Below are positions 8,520 through 17,497 of a stretch of DNA of 64,000 nucleotides, one piece after another. The notes under the pieces were generated by a model. The model was not told the origin of the DNA. It did no database searches and saw only the letters and a list, made by a program, of their open reading frames with translations. The first letter of the stretch is position 1; every line of letters starts with the position of its first letter. The stretch lies in NCBI GenBank assembly GCA_964634465.1, contig CAZWLY010000005.1, forward strand, positions 124,001-188,000. The letters are read 5' to 3'. The stretch comes from CAZWLY01 sp964634465 (GTDB lineage Bacteria > Desulfobacterota > Desulfarculia > G963662305). Made by a program: the position numbers and the translations under genes.

Positions 8520-9803
8520 CTAGTCCCGATTGTCGAAGACCCGTTGGGACTTGCGCTCGCTGCGGGGCAGCTCGCCGTGGGCGACCAGTTCCACCTCGGG
8601 CGTAACCAGAAGCACCTTCTTGATCTCGCCTCTTATCTTGGCGGAGAGCTCGGCGTCCGAGGCGGCGTCGGCCCCCTCGGCCCGCTCCACCTTGATCACC
8701 ATCCGGTCCAGACCGTCCTCGCCCTTGAAGAGATGAATCTGATACTCGGACCCGATCCCCTCCACCCCGGAGAGAATCTGGTCGATCTGGCTGGGGTAGA
8801 GGTTGACCGCCCTGAAGATGATCATGTCGTCGGAGCGCCCCAGAATCCGATCGTGCCGGGGCAGGATGTTGCCGCACTCGCACACGCCCGAGATCAACCG
8901 GCACAGGTCCCGGGTCCGGTAGCGAATCAGGGGGGCGGCCTCTTTCTTGAGGGTGGTGACGACCATCTCGCCCACCTCGCCCGGCGGCAAGGGCTTCAAC
9001 GTCTCCGGATCGACGATCTCCAGGATGTAGTAGTCGGCCCAGTAATGGATGCCGGTGTGCAGGTGGCAGTCCAGGCCGGTGCCCGGACCGTAGAGCTCGG
9101 TCAGGCCCGGAATGTCGAACATGTCTTCCAGGCCCAAAAGCTCCTTGATCCGGGCCCGCATGGCCTCCGAGGAGCGCTCCGAGCCGAAGATCATCTTCTT
9201 GAGATTGATCTTGTCCCTCAACCCGCGCCGCCTGACCTCCTCGGCCATGAGCAAGCCCATCGAGGCGGTGCAACACATGACGGTCGGCTTCAAATCGGCC
9301 AGAAAGGTGCACTGGAGATCGATGTTGCCCGGCCCGACCGGCAGCGCCATCGCCCCGAAGCGCTCGCAGGCCGCCTGGAAGGACACCCCGGCCGTCCAGA
9401 CGCCGTAGCCGACCGCGATCTGGACCCGGTCTTGTTTGGTCAGCCCGGCCATCTCGTAGCAGCGGGCGAAGAAGTGGGTCCAGTCGTCGATGTCTTTTTG
9501 GGTGTAGGCCAGAATCTTCCTCTTGCCCGTCGTCCCGGTCGAGGCATGGATGCGGACCACGTCTTCAAAGGGTACGGACAACAGCGGGAAGGGGTAGCCG
9601 GCCCGAAGATCGTCGGCGGTGACGAAGGGCAGCCTCTCCAGGTCGTCGAGGCTGGTGATCGAATCCGGCCCGACGCCGGCTTCGTCCAGGCGCTTCCGAT
9701 AGAACTCCGAGCCTTCATAGGCGTGCTTGACCGTCCACTTGAGCCCCTCGAGCTGATGGGCGTGGAGCTCGTCCAGACTTCTGAAATCGGGCATGAAGGT
9801 CAT
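8520..9803 (-). CDS. Phenylacetate-CoA ligase-like AMP-forming enzyme (PaaK family)
   Basis: 427 residues, the usual PaaK length. The nucleotide-binding loop STGTTGKRKI (about 88-97), the TELYGPG motif (about 224-230) and the hinge region RTRDLCR followed by GRSDDMIIFRAVNLYPSQID (about 306-325) are all present. The enzyme should activate a carboxylic acid, probably aromatic, to its CoA thioester with ATP. The start at 9803 has GGGAGG five bases upstream. It lies between the broken mrr gene and the TRAP operon, and fits an uptake-then-activation scheme with the neighbouring HyuAB and acyl-CoA oxidation genes. The family is clear; the actual acid is unknown. Confidence 0.88.
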   Translation of the reverse strand: MTFMPDFRSLDELHAHQLEGLKWTVKHAYEGSEFYRKRLDEAGVGPDSITSLDDLERLPFVTADDLRAGYPFPLLSVPFEDVVRIHASTGTTGKRKILAYTQKDIDDWTHFFARCYEMAGLTKQDRVQIAVGYGVWTAGVSFQAACERFGAMALPVGPGNIDLQCTFLADLKPTVMCCTASMGLLMAEEVRRRGLRDKINLKKMIFGSERSSEAMRARIKELLGLEDMFDIPGLTELYGPGTGLDCHLHTGIHYWADYYILEIVDPETLKPLPPGEVGEMVVTTLKKEAAPLIRYRTRDLCRLISGVCECGNILPRHDRILGRSDDMIIFRAVNLYPSQIDQILSGVEGIGSEYQIHLFKGEDGLDRMVIKVERAEGADAASDAELSAKIRGEIKKVLLVTPEVELVAHGELPRSERKSQRVFDNRD

Positions 9804-9843
9804 GAAACCTCCCTCGTCACTTACGGCTGTTCAATCGCCCAAA

Positions 9844-10756
9844 TCAGTTCTCGAAATAGTCTGTATCCAGTTTTTTGATTTCGTATTTGTTCACCGATGA
9901 GACGCCGACATCGTAGTCGATCATCAACTCACCAAGGCGGTCGCCATCTATCAGCACCACCTGACCGCTGGCTTTGACAGCGGCCTCTTTGGCTTCTTTA
10001 GTAAAAGTGGAGGTGGTGATGAACACGCCTTTAGAAGCTCCTCTAACCTGAAGAGCCCCAATGAAATCGCGTAACTGGGGAGACCCCACCGGCTTGTCCC
10101 ATCTTTATGGCCTGAATGTAGATTTTATCTAATCCCAATTTATCTTCACTTATTACTCCATCGATGCCCCCATCGCCCGACCTTCCCACCGCTCGGGCGG
10201 CGTCCTTCATGGACCCGCCGTAACCCATGGCTACCAACAACTCCAAAACCAAGTTTTCGAAGAATGACGGCGAGCAACGATTAACCGCCTCCAGCAGTTC
10301 GTTACTTAGGCTGGTCCGTATTTCTTGATAGGCCGCTTCTATGGCCTCAATGGGAGTATCGAATTCCCCTTTTGACAAATGATGCTTGTGGTGATTCGGC
10401 TGTGACCCAGCCGGCCTACGTTGGAATTCTCTGAATTCTCTGTACTTCTTTAGATCTTTGACTTTTATGATTTCCGGAGGGTCTTTCAAGACCTCCCTGC
10501 CTCTATCGGTGATTTTAAAATGGGCTCGCCGCGTAGACAGCAACAGCCCCGCCTTGGTCAAATAGACTTTGGCCCAGGCAACTCGATTGTCAAAGACCCG
10601 CTGCAACCCGCTGGGCAGTAATTCTTCCCGGTCTTCTTCGGTCAGATCAAACTCTTTCGCCAGTATCTCTCTGGCCTCGGCCAGCGAATGTTCTTGTCCA
10701 TCCGAGGCAAGCTTGAGCATGGGCAGCATGAAGTTTTCAAAACTTGGCACAGCCAT
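9844..10756 (-). pseudogene. mrr: Mrr-type restriction endonuclease, broken by a one-base frameshift at the catalytic motif
   Basis: The reading frame from 10756 gives the Mrr N-terminal winged-helix domain (about residues 1-100) and the first catalytic part (SGDGGIDGVI...DKIYIQA), then shifts. A second frame ending at 9844 carries the rest (VGSPQLRDFIGALQVRG, GVFITTSTF). Dropping the A at plus-strand position 10107 joins the two and turns QAIKMGQ into QAKRWDKPVG, the standard Mrr catalytic QxK segment, giving 303 residues, the normal Mrr length. So one extra base disrupts the PD-(D/E)xK site. The gene is clearly more AT-rich than its surroundings, suggesting transfer. Mrr cuts methylated DNA. 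It may be a recent inactivation or a sequencing or assembly error. Confidence 0.85.
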
Positions 10757-10786
10757 ATCATCACCTCGATCGGTGTTCTATTTCTT

Positions 10787-12517
10787 TCACCCCCTCAACT
10801 CGGCCGTCCTGGCCTCATCGACTTCGAACGTCTCAGGATCGACGATCACGCCGTAGTATTTCTCGGCCGCCTCGATGGAGATTTTTTCGTCCTTGACCTC
10901 CTCGGCCACCTTCTCGGCCGGGCGAAGTTTGGGATCGCCCATACCGCCGCCGCCGCCGGCCTCCTGGTAGTAGATCGTCCCCGGCGGCACGTTCTCCACT
11001 AGGTCCTTGGTGGTGGTCCGGTAGACCGTTCCGTCGGGATAGTGGAGCTCTATTTTGTTCAGCGTCCCGTCGAGCCCGCCCTGGCTGCCGCGGGCCGGCT
11101 CCACGTCGCCGTCACCGAAGGTGACCAGCTTGGTGTCCTTGCCGCCGATCTTGAACTTGGTGATGACGCCCAGGCCGCCGCGCCACCTCCCCGGACCGGC
11201 CGAGTCGGTCCAGTACTCGTGCTTGAGCAGCAGGTGCGGCGTCTGCTGCTCGAACATCTCGTAGTCCTGATCCAGCACCCCGCCCGAGGCGTCGATCATG
11301 CCGATGTGATCGTAGCCGTCGCAGCCCTGAATCGCCCCCGAACCGCCCTTCAAGCCCATGAAGCCGATATCGACGTAGGGCGCGTTCTTGCGGTCGTCGA
11401 TGCCGGTGGTCAGCGAACACAACAACTCGTTCCACTCGGCGGTGACCCGATCCGGGATGACCGGCCCCAGGGCGCGCATGATGGCGTCGGCGTTGTTGGG
11501 GCAGAGGTGGTTGCCGTAAGTCGTCGCGGCCGGGTAGGCGGCGTTCAGGATCGTCCCCACGGGAATGATGATGTCGAAGCTTCTGACCATGCCGTCGTTG
11601 TGGGGCAGATCGGGGTTGACCATCTGGAGGAAAGTGAGGAGCGTCGCCGAGGCCGACGAGGTGTAGGTGCCGTTGACGAAACCGTTGGTCTGGGGGTCGG
11701 TGCCGGTGTAGTCGAAGGTGACGTGTTCGTCCTCGACGGTGATGGTGACCTTGATCTTGTACTTGGAGCCTGGATTCCTGCCGTCGTAGTAGGCGTAGGA
11801 CTCCCCGACGTAGACGCCGTTGGGTATCTGCCTGATCTCGGCGGCCATCATCTGGCGGGTCGATTCGAAGAGCGCCTCCTTGTGCAGCTCGAACGACTCG
11901 CGGCCGTAGCGTTCCAGCAAGGAGTGGATGCCCCTCTCGCCCACGACGCAGGAGCCGATCTCGGCCCGCATGTCCTCGGCCACGATGTCGAGGCGGATGT
12001 TGGCGAAGATCAAGTCCCAGACGTCCTTTCTGAGCTTGCCCTTTTCATAGACCTTGACCGGCGGAATCCTCAGGGCCTCCTGCCAGACCTCGGTCGCCTG
12101 GGGGTTGTAGCCGCCCTGGACCGCGCCGCCGATGTCGGCCTGGTGGCCCTTGCAGGCCGCCCAGGCGACCAGTTCGCCCTCCCAGAAGATGGGCTTGTAG
12201 ACGGCCACGTCGTTGTTCTGGTTGCCCATGGAAAAGACGTCGTTGTGGAAGATTACGTCGCCGTCGTAGATTTCGTCGCCGAAGTAGTCGATGATGTACT
12301 CGCAGACCGGGCCCAGGGAGAAGGCCAGGATGGGCAGGTTCTCGGTCTGCTCCAGCATCTTGCCCTTGGCGTCGTAAAGCCCGGTGACGAAGTCCTTGGC
12401 CTCGCACAGAATCGGCGAGCGGGTGGTCTTGGTCAAGGCGATGGACATCTCCTCGGTGATCGACTTCAGCCGCCGGGCGAGGATGGACAGCAGGACTTTA
12501 TCCAGTTTGGCGCTCAC
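10787..12517 (-). CDS. hyuB: Hydantoinase/oxoprolinase family protein HyuB
   Basis: 576 residues, the full HyuB length. The N-terminus (LARRLKSITEEMSIALTKTTRSPILCEAKDF) and the segments IFHNDVFSMGNQNNDV, FVNGTYTSSASATLL and the C-terminal GGGGMGDP are typical of the HyuB / acetone carboxylase beta / oxoprolinase B superfamily. The GTG start at 12517 overlaps the HyuA stop (GTGA). HyuA and HyuB act as a complex that uses ATP to activate a substrate for hydrolysis or carboxylation; members include N-methylhydantoinase, acetophenone carboxylase and acetone carboxylase. No small third carboxylase subunit is seen beside it. In this context a carboxylase is possible, but that is inference. Confidence 0.88.
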   Translation of the reverse strand: MSAKLDKVLLSILARRLKSITEEMSIALTKTTRSPILCEAKDFVTGLYDAKGKMLEQTENLPILAFSLGPVCEYIIDYFGDEIYDGDVIFHNDVFSMGNQNNDVAVYKPIFWEGELVAWAACKGHQADIGGAVQGGYNPQATEVWQEALRIPPVKVYEKGKLRKDVWDLIFANIRLDIVAEDMRAEIGSCVVGERGIHSLLERYGRESFELHKEALFESTRQMMAAEIRQIPNGVYVGESYAYYDGRNPGSKYKIKVTITVEDEHVTFDYTGTDPQTNGFVNGTYTSSASATLLTFLQMVNPDLPHNDGMVRSFDIIIPVGTILNAAYPAATTYGNHLCPNNADAIMRALGPVIPDRVTAEWNELLCSLTTGIDDRKNAPYVDIGFMGLKGGSGAIQGCDGYDHIGMIDASGGVLDQDYEMFEQQTPHLLLKHEYWTDSAGPGRWRGGLGVITKFKIGGKDTKLVTFGDGDVEPARGSQGGLDGTLNKIELHYPDGTVYRTTTKDLVENVPPGTIYYQEAGGGGGMGDPKLRPAEKVAEEVKDEKISIEAAEKYYGVIVDPETFEVDEARTAELRG

Positions 12518-14619
12518 GACTTGACCCTCCCCTTGATCTCGTCCTCCACCTCGGGGAGATAAAGGACGTAGGAGCCGTATTTATCGACGATCACTCGATA
12601 TTCCGGGGTGACGAAGATGGTGGTGTTGACCTGTTCCAGAATGGCCGGCCCGTCGATCTCGTTGCCGAATTCCAAAGCAAAGGCGTCGTAGACGTCCACC
12701 TCGGCGAACTCCTTCTCGCCGGGGAGGTAGACCCGGCGGCGTCCCTTCTTCGCCCCCGAGGGGTCCGGCCCGGCGTACTCGCGCTTGGAAAACTTGGGCT
12801 TGTCGGTGATCCCGATCGCCCGCAGGCGCATGTTGATCAGCTCCACCGGCGTGCCCTCTTCTTCGAGATGGTAGCCGTAGAGGGCGTAGTGTTCGGGATG
12901 GAAGCGGGCGATCATGGCCGCAAAATCGAGCCGGTCGATCTCGTCCTCGGGGACCTCGATGGTCACCTCGTGGTACTGGCGGACGTAGCGCAGATCGAGC
13001 TGGTAGATGTAGACGATCTGCTCCTCGGCGAGACCCTCGGACTTGAGAAGCCTGGTCCCCTCCTCTTTGAGCTCGGCGAAGACGGTCCGGAACTTGTCCG
13101 GGTCGGCCTGGACCAACTCGGTCGGATAGGAACGGACGAAGTCGTGCTGGAGGTCGCTCATCAGCATCCCCGCGGCGCAGAAGATGGACGACTCGCGGGG
13201 CACCAGAAGCGTTGGGATCTCCAGCTCCAAGGCGATCCGGCAGGCGTGGTTGGGCCCGGCTCCGCCGGCGACGATCATCGGGAAGTCGCGGGGGTCCTGG
13301 CCGTGGTTGACCGCCACCTCCCTGACGGCGGCGGCCATGTTGACGTTGATCACATCGTACATCCCGGCCGCGGCCTCGGTGAGAGTGAAGCCCAGGGGCT
13401 TGGCGATCTTCTCCTCGATGGCCGTCTTGGCCGCGTCGAGGTCGAGCTTCATCCTCCCGCCGGCGAAGTAGTCGGGATCGAGATAACCCAAGACCAGGTC
13501 GGCGTCGGTGCAGGTCGGCTCGGTTCCGCCCAGGCCGTAGCAGACCGGCCCCGGCTTGGAAGAGGCCGACTGCGGCCCCATGCGTAACAGGCCGCCCTCG
13601 TCGATCCAGCCGATGGAGCCGCCGCCGGCGCCGATGGTGACCACGTTCAGCATGGGCAGGGCCAGCCGGAGTCGATTGATCTCACCGACGGTGGTCACGA
13701 ACGGCCTGCCGTCCTTGACCAACGCGGCGTCGAAAGACGTTCCGCCCATGTCCACGGTCAGGCAGTCGTCGCTTTTTATCGCCCGGGAGTAGAGCCTGCC
13801 GGCCACCGGCCCGCCGGCCGGACCGGACAGGAGCGTGCAGGCGGCGGTGGAGATGGCCGCCTCGGCCGCGACCACGCCGCCGTTGCTGGCCATGATCAAC
13901 AGCACGCCCGAGTACTCCTCGGCGGCCAGCTTCGCCAGCAGGGCGTCCAGGTAGCGCTTCAGGATCGGGCCGACGTAGGCGTTCAGGACCGTGGTCGAGA
14001 CCCGGTCGTAGAAGCGGATCGAGGGCAGGACGTCGGTCGAGGGCGAGAGGTAGACGTTCGGCATCTCGCCCAGGATGACCTCGGCCGCCCGCTTCTCGTG
14101 GGCCGGGTTGGCGAAGGAGTTCATGAAGCAGACCGCCACCGCCTCGACGCCCTCCTTCTTGAAGACCTCCACCGCGTCCAAGACGTCCTGGACGGGCAGG
14201 GGCTTCAGCTCCCGGCCGGCGTAGTCCACTCGCTCGTCCACCGGCCGCCTGAGATAGCGCCTGACCAGCGGCTTTACGTTCTGGTAGCGGTTGTTGTACT
14301 GCTCCTCGCGGATACCGCGCCGCATCTCCAGGGCGTCGCGGACGCCCTTGGTGGTGACCAGGCCCGTCTTGGCCCCGGTGTAGGTCAAAACGGCGTTGGT
14401 GGTGACCGTGGTGCCGTGGACGATGACCTCGACGTCGGCCAGGAACTCCTTGAGAGAGACGCCCTGATCCTCGGCCATCTCGCTGAGGCCGGCCATGGTG
14501 GCGATGGACGGATCGTCGGGCGTGGAGAGAACCTTGTAGATCCGACTCGAGCCGTCCTCGAAGCAGAGCAGGAAGTCGGTGAAGGTGCCGCCGACGTCGA
14601 TGCCGATCTTGTATTTCAT
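12514..14619 (-). CDS. hyuA: Hydantoinase/oxoprolinase family protein HyuA
   Basis: 701 residues. The N-terminal phosphate-binding loop IGIDVGGTFTDFL (about 4-16) and the domain that follows (VHGTTVTTNAVL) are the HyuA ATPase signature; the central LTVDMGGTSFDAAL (about 293-306) and GAGGGSIGWID segments complete the actin-like fold. It would phosphorylate the substrate carbonyl with ATP and work with HyuB directly downstream (four-base overlap). The sequence MRRGIREEQYNNRY with a long following linker resembles carboxylase-type members more than simple hydantoinases, though this is an impression. The ATG at 14619 follows AAAGGGAGTCCAG. Upstream is 508 bp without genes. Confidence 0.88.
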   Translation of the reverse strand: MKYKIGIDVGGTFTDFLLCFEDGSSRIYKVLSTPDDPSIATMAGLSEMAEDQGVSLKEFLADVEVIVHGTTVTTNAVLTYTGAKTGLVTTKGVRDALEMRRGIREEQYNNRYQNVKPLVRRYLRRPVDERVDYAGRELKPLPVQDVLDAVEVFKKEGVEAVAVCFMNSFANPAHEKRAAEVILGEMPNVYLSPSTDVLPSIRFYDRVSTTVLNAYVGPILKRYLDALLAKLAAEEYSGVLLIMASNGGVVAAEAAISTAACTLLSGPAGGPVAGRLYSRAIKSDDCLTVDMGGTSFDAALVKDGRPFVTTVGEINRLRLALPMLNVVTIGAGGGSIGWIDEGGLLRMGPQSASSKPGPVCYGLGGTEPTCTDADLVLGYLDPDYFAGGRMKLDLDAAKTAIEEKIAKPLGFTLTEAAAGMYDVINVNMAAAVREVAVNHGQDPRDFPMIVAGGAGPNHACRIALELEIPTLLVPRESSIFCAAGMLMSDLQHDFVRSYPTELVQADPDKFRTVFAELKEEGTRLLKSEGLAEEQIVYIYQLDLRYVRQYHEVTIEVPEDEIDRLDFAAMIARFHPEHYALYGYHLEEEGTPVELINMRLRAIGITDKPKFSKREYAGPDPSGAKKGRRRVYLPGEKEFAEVDVYDAFALEFGNEIDGPAILEQVNTTIFVTPEYRVIVDKYGSYVLYLPEVEDEIKGRVKS

Positions 14620-15127
14620 CTGGACTCCCTTTCGGCTTGCGGGAACGTTTGTTTACTCATGACCCTGGGGTGATCTGTTTCAGGTAGGATGTCACCCCTC
14701 ACCCAACCCTCTCCCCTCAGGGGGAGAGGAGATATTTGTTATGCGTCGGAGTGTAGTCCTAATACCATGTTAACTAGTTTCCATCCCACAGGTATTACGG
14801 TTCCTGTGATTATCGATATCCAAGAAAGCGTCCACCACCAAAAACCATTCAAACCGAGATAACTTTCTCCGTTATATCTCTGTTCCCAAAGGTTTGTTGA
14901 AAACGAAAATTTTTTGAAAAAACAATCATCCCGATCGACCCCAGGGTTATCAAGAAGGCGGCTATTCCTTCAACTATCATTGCCATCATCCATTGCCATC
15001 ATCGCGCCCCCATCTTTGGGCGGGGCGTGTTTGATTGCGCCGGACTCACACCCCTGGGGCCCTTTCCGTGGCGCCAGGGTCACACCCCTGGCGCTCTTTT
15101 TGTGAGGCCAGGGTCACACCCCTGGCC
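14620..15127. other. AT-rich non-coding interval with repeats, upstream of hyuA
   Basis: 508 bp without a credible gene. About 14740-15000 is clearly AT-rich compared with the rest of the window. A hairpin CTCTCCCC/GGGGAGAG (14709-14728) sits inside a CCCTCACCC-type tract that resembles dispersed intergenic repeats. The right end holds palindromes of the REP family (listed separately) next to the transposase gene. The hyuA promoter must lie here; no clear boxes were recognised. Confidence 0.45.
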
Positions 15128-15129
15128 TC
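15071..15129. repeat. Two REP-like palindromes at the 3' side of the transposase gene
   Basis: Two imperfect palindromes, 15071-15094 (GCGCCAGGG-TCACA-CCCCTGGCGC) and 15104-15129 (GAGGCCAGGG-TCACA-CCCCTGGCCTC), share the core CAGGGTCACACCCCTG while their outer arms differ but remain self-complementary. A partial third copy (CTCACACCCCTGG) is near 15045. The second overlaps the transposase stop codon. A matching palindrome lies on the other side of the gene at 15636. Such hairpins are the usual substrate of REP-associated transposases. Confidence 0.7.
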
Positions 15130-15619
15130 ACCCCGGCGAATAGTCGGCAACCGGGCAAACAGCCTCATCTGGATGCAGCCGCGCCCAAGCAGACGAATAT
15201 TGGTATTGCTCAGCTTCGGCGCACAAATCAGCCTTAATCGGATTATTCACGATGTACTGCCTTTTGGATAGAAACGTCTTCTCAGAAGTCAATAACAGGT
15301 CGTCAAAACGATCCATCCACAAACCGGTCTCTCCGTCCCAATTGGCCCGGCATTCATAAGCAATGCTTCGCTTCAAATCTCGCATGAAGTCAGATAGCGT
15401 ACCGCCCTGATCGGTCGTCTGAACTATTAGATGGATATGGTGAGGCATGATCACGTATTCATATATCTCAACTTTGTGTTTTTTCGCATATCGGCCAAGT
15501 TCTCTCAATGCCGCCTGAGCCGCCTTTGGGTTGGCAAAGACAGGCCGGAATCCCGTAACCGTGGCGGTCACAAACCACAAGCCCTCTCGGGGCCCATCTG
15601 ATCTCCTTCGCCTGCCCAT
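15128..15619 (-). CDS. REP-associated tyrosine transposase (RayT, Y1/HUH family)
   Basis: 163 residues. The HUH motif MPHHIHLIV (about 58-66) and the catalytic-tyrosine segment KRQYIVNNPIKA (about 119-130) are present, as is the opening WFVTATVTGFRPVF typical of REP-associated transposases. The enzyme would nick single-stranded REP hairpins, as IS200/IS605 transposases do. Palindromes with one shared core flank it on both sides (15071-15129 and 15636-15661), with another copy at 22173. Base composition is lower in GC than the metabolic genes around it. It lacks an accessory TnpB. Probably a domesticated or single-copy element rather than a full insertion sequence. Confidence 0.86.
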   Translation of the reverse strand: MGRRRRSDGPREGLWFVTATVTGFRPVFANPKAAQAALRELGRYAKKHKVEIYEYVIMPHHIHLIVQTTDQGGTLSDFMRDLKRSIAYECRANWDGETGLWMDRFDDLLLTSEKTFLSKRQYIVNNPIKADLCAEAEQYQYSSAWARLHPDEAVCPVADYSPG

Positions 15620-15635
15620 TCAGCGTGTTCGGTTT

Positions 15636-15661
15636 GGTGTCAGGGGTGTGACCCTGACACC
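15636..15661. repeat. REP-like palindrome at the 5' side of the transposase gene
   Basis: GGTGTCAGGG-GTGTGA-CCCTGACACC forms a strong hairpin and carries the same CAGGGGTGTGACCCTG core, in inverted orientation, as the copies at 15071-15129. Its position just upstream of the transposase start makes the gene flanked by REPs on both sides. Confidence 0.7.
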
Positions 15662-15843
15662 ACGGAATTTTTTTATTGAATCATATTCAATCTTGGAACG
15701 GTTGTTATGGGCTCGCCCCTGATCACAGTTCATTGTCTGACCCTATTTCGCCAGCGGTTATATCGAGGCTCTCGGAAACCACGTCTCCAACACCAGACTC
15801 GCCTCTCTCAACGCAGAGGGAAAAGCGACTCCCCCTTTGCGAC

Positions 15844-17478
15844 CTAAAATATTCCCGGCTCTTTGAACTCGCCGAAGACCTCCCTGAACACGCCGGTCAT
15901 CTCGCCGACGGTGGCGTAGGCCTTACAGCACTCGACCAGGAAGGGCATCACGTTCTCGCCCTCCTCGGTCGCTTTTCGCAGCGCGTCCAGGGCCGCTCCG
16001 ACGGCCTTGTCGTCCCGGGTCCTCCGAACCTCCCTGAGCCGCTCGATCTGCCTGTCGGCCGAAGCGGGGTCGTATTCGTGCAACTCCACGTCGGGCGCGT
16101 CCTCGTCGTCCACGACGTACTTGTTGACCCCGATCTTGACCAGCTCGCCGGCCTGGACGGCCCGCTCGTACTCGTAGGCCTGGCCGGCCACCTTGCGCTG
16201 GATGATCCCCTCGTCCACCGCCTTGATGATGCCGCCCCACGACTCGACCTCGGCCATCTCGGCGGTGATCTTGTCGGCCATCTGCTTGGTCAGGGTCTCG
16301 ATGAAGTACGACCCGGCCAGGGGATCGACCGTGTCCCGAAGGCCCACCTCATCCATGATCAGTTGCAGGGTCCGCAAAGAGAGCATGGCCGCCCTGGGGG
16401 TGGGGATGGTGTAGGCCTCGTCAAAGGAGCACAGGGCGATGGTCTGGGCTCCGCCCAGGGCCGCGCCCAGGGCGTAGAACGCGCCGCGCATGATGTTGTT
16501 CTCGGGCTGGGCCTTGGTCAAACCGTAGCCGCCGCCGCCGAAAAGGCCCCGGAGCCACATCGTCTTCGGGTTCTGGGCCCCGTAGCGCTCCTTGAGGTTC
16601 TGGGCCCACAGCTTCCGGGCCGCCCTGAACTTGGCCACCTGCTCCCAGAGGTTGCCGAAGACGTTGAAGTTGAAGGTGATCCGGGCGGCGAACTGATCGA
16701 CCTCGTAGCCGCGTGAAAGCACCTCGTCGATGTAGGCGTTGGCGATGGCGAAGGCGTAGCCGATCTCCTGGGCCGGAGTGGCTCCGGATTCGCGGATGTG
16801 GTAGCCGCAGACCGAGACCGGGTTGCACCGGGGCAGCTCGGTGATGCAGTACTCCATGGTGTCGCCGATGAGCTTGACCGCCGGTTGGGTGGGAAAGATC
16901 CAGGCCCCCCGGCCGATCATCTCCTTCAGGATGTCGTTTTGGGGGGTGGCCGAAATCCTGGTCTTGTCGAAGCCCTTCTTCTCGGCCAGGGCCTGGAACA
17001 TGGCCAGCATGATCGAGGCCACGGCGTTGATGGTCAACCCGACCCCGACCCGGTGGAGGTCGATGCCCTCGAAGGCGATCTCGAAGTCGGCCAGGGAGTC
17101 GATGGCCATGCCCACCCGGCCGACCTCGCCGAAGGCCATCTCGTCGTCCGAATCGTAGCCCATCTGGGTCGGCAGATCGAAGGCGACGTTCAAACCGGTC
17201 TGGCCCTGGGAGATCATCAGCTTGAACCGCTCGTTGGTCTCCTCGGGCGTGCCGAAGCCGGTGTACTGGCGGGTGGTCCAGGCCCGGGTGCGATAGCCGC
17301 CCGGATGGAGCGAGCGGGTGAAGGGGTAGGCGCCCGGCTCGCCCAGATCGGTCTGGTAGTCGAAGCCGACGGCGTCGAGGTCCTCGGGGCCGTAAGACTG
17401 TTTGACCTCGATGCCGCTCTGGAGGACGACCTTTTCCACCGCATCCTTGTCGTTCTTGAAGTATCGGGCGACACCCAC
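15844..17478 (-). CDS. mcmA1: Methylmalonyl-CoA mutase, large catalytic subunit
   Basis: 544 residues, the size of the separate alpha subunit found when the B12 domain is a different protein. The TIM-barrel motifs YPFTRSLHPGGYRTRAWTTR (51-70), RQYTGF (70-75), GQTGLNVAFDLPTQ (92-105), PQNDILKEMIGRG (179-191) and CGYHIRESGATP (224-235) are all present. By alignment with the Propionibacterium enzyme, Tyr72 and Arg190 match Tyr89 and Arg207, which hold the methylmalonyl carboxylate, and His227 matches His244. Isobutyryl-CoA-type mutases lack the Tyr/Arg pair, so a methylmalonyl-CoA (or alkylmalonyl-CoA) substrate is favoured. GTG start at 17478 with AAGGAGGG upstream; the B12 subunit gene lies 19 bp upstream. 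Confidence 0.9.
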   Translation of the reverse strand: MGVARYFKNDKDAVEKVVLQSGIEVKQSYGPEDLDAVGFDYQTDLGEPGAYPFTRSLHPGGYRTRAWTTRQYTGFGTPEETNERFKLMISQGQTGLNVAFDLPTQMGYDSDDEMAFGEVGRVGMAIDSLADFEIAFEGIDLHRVGVGLTINAVASIMLAMFQALAEKKGFDKTRISATPQNDILKEMIGRGAWIFPTQPAVKLIGDTMEYCITELPRCNPVSVCGYHIRESGATPAQEIGYAFAIANAYIDEVLSRGYEVDQFAARITFNFNVFGNLWEQVAKFRAARKLWAQNLKERYGAQNPKTMWLRGLFGGGGYGLTKAQPENNIMRGAFYALGAALGGAQTIALCSFDEAYTIPTPRAAMLSLRTLQLIMDEVGLRDTVDPLAGSYFIETLTKQMADKITAEMAEVESWGGIIKAVDEGIIQRKVAGQAYEYERAVQAGELVKIGVNKYVVDDEDAPDVELHEYDPASADRQIERLREVRRTRDDKAVGAALDALRKATEEGENVMPFLVECCKAYATVGEMTGVFREVFGEFKEPGIF

Positions 17479-17497
17479 GGTGCTCCCTCCTTGACTC

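Noticed and set aside
8208..8605. Open frames in the region upstream of dctP.
   Set aside because: Pro/Arg/Ser-rich composition typical of GC-driven frames; no ribosome site or domain.
15844..17478. The mutase first seemed to lack the methylmalonyl-specific Arg, suggesting an isobutyryl-CoA or other mutase.
   Set aside because: I had aligned the wrong segment. Counting residues places Propionibacterium Arg207 in the KEFMVRNTY motif, matching Arg190 (KEMIGRG) here; Tyr89 matches Tyr72. The pair is conserved, so methylmalonyl-CoA is favoured.
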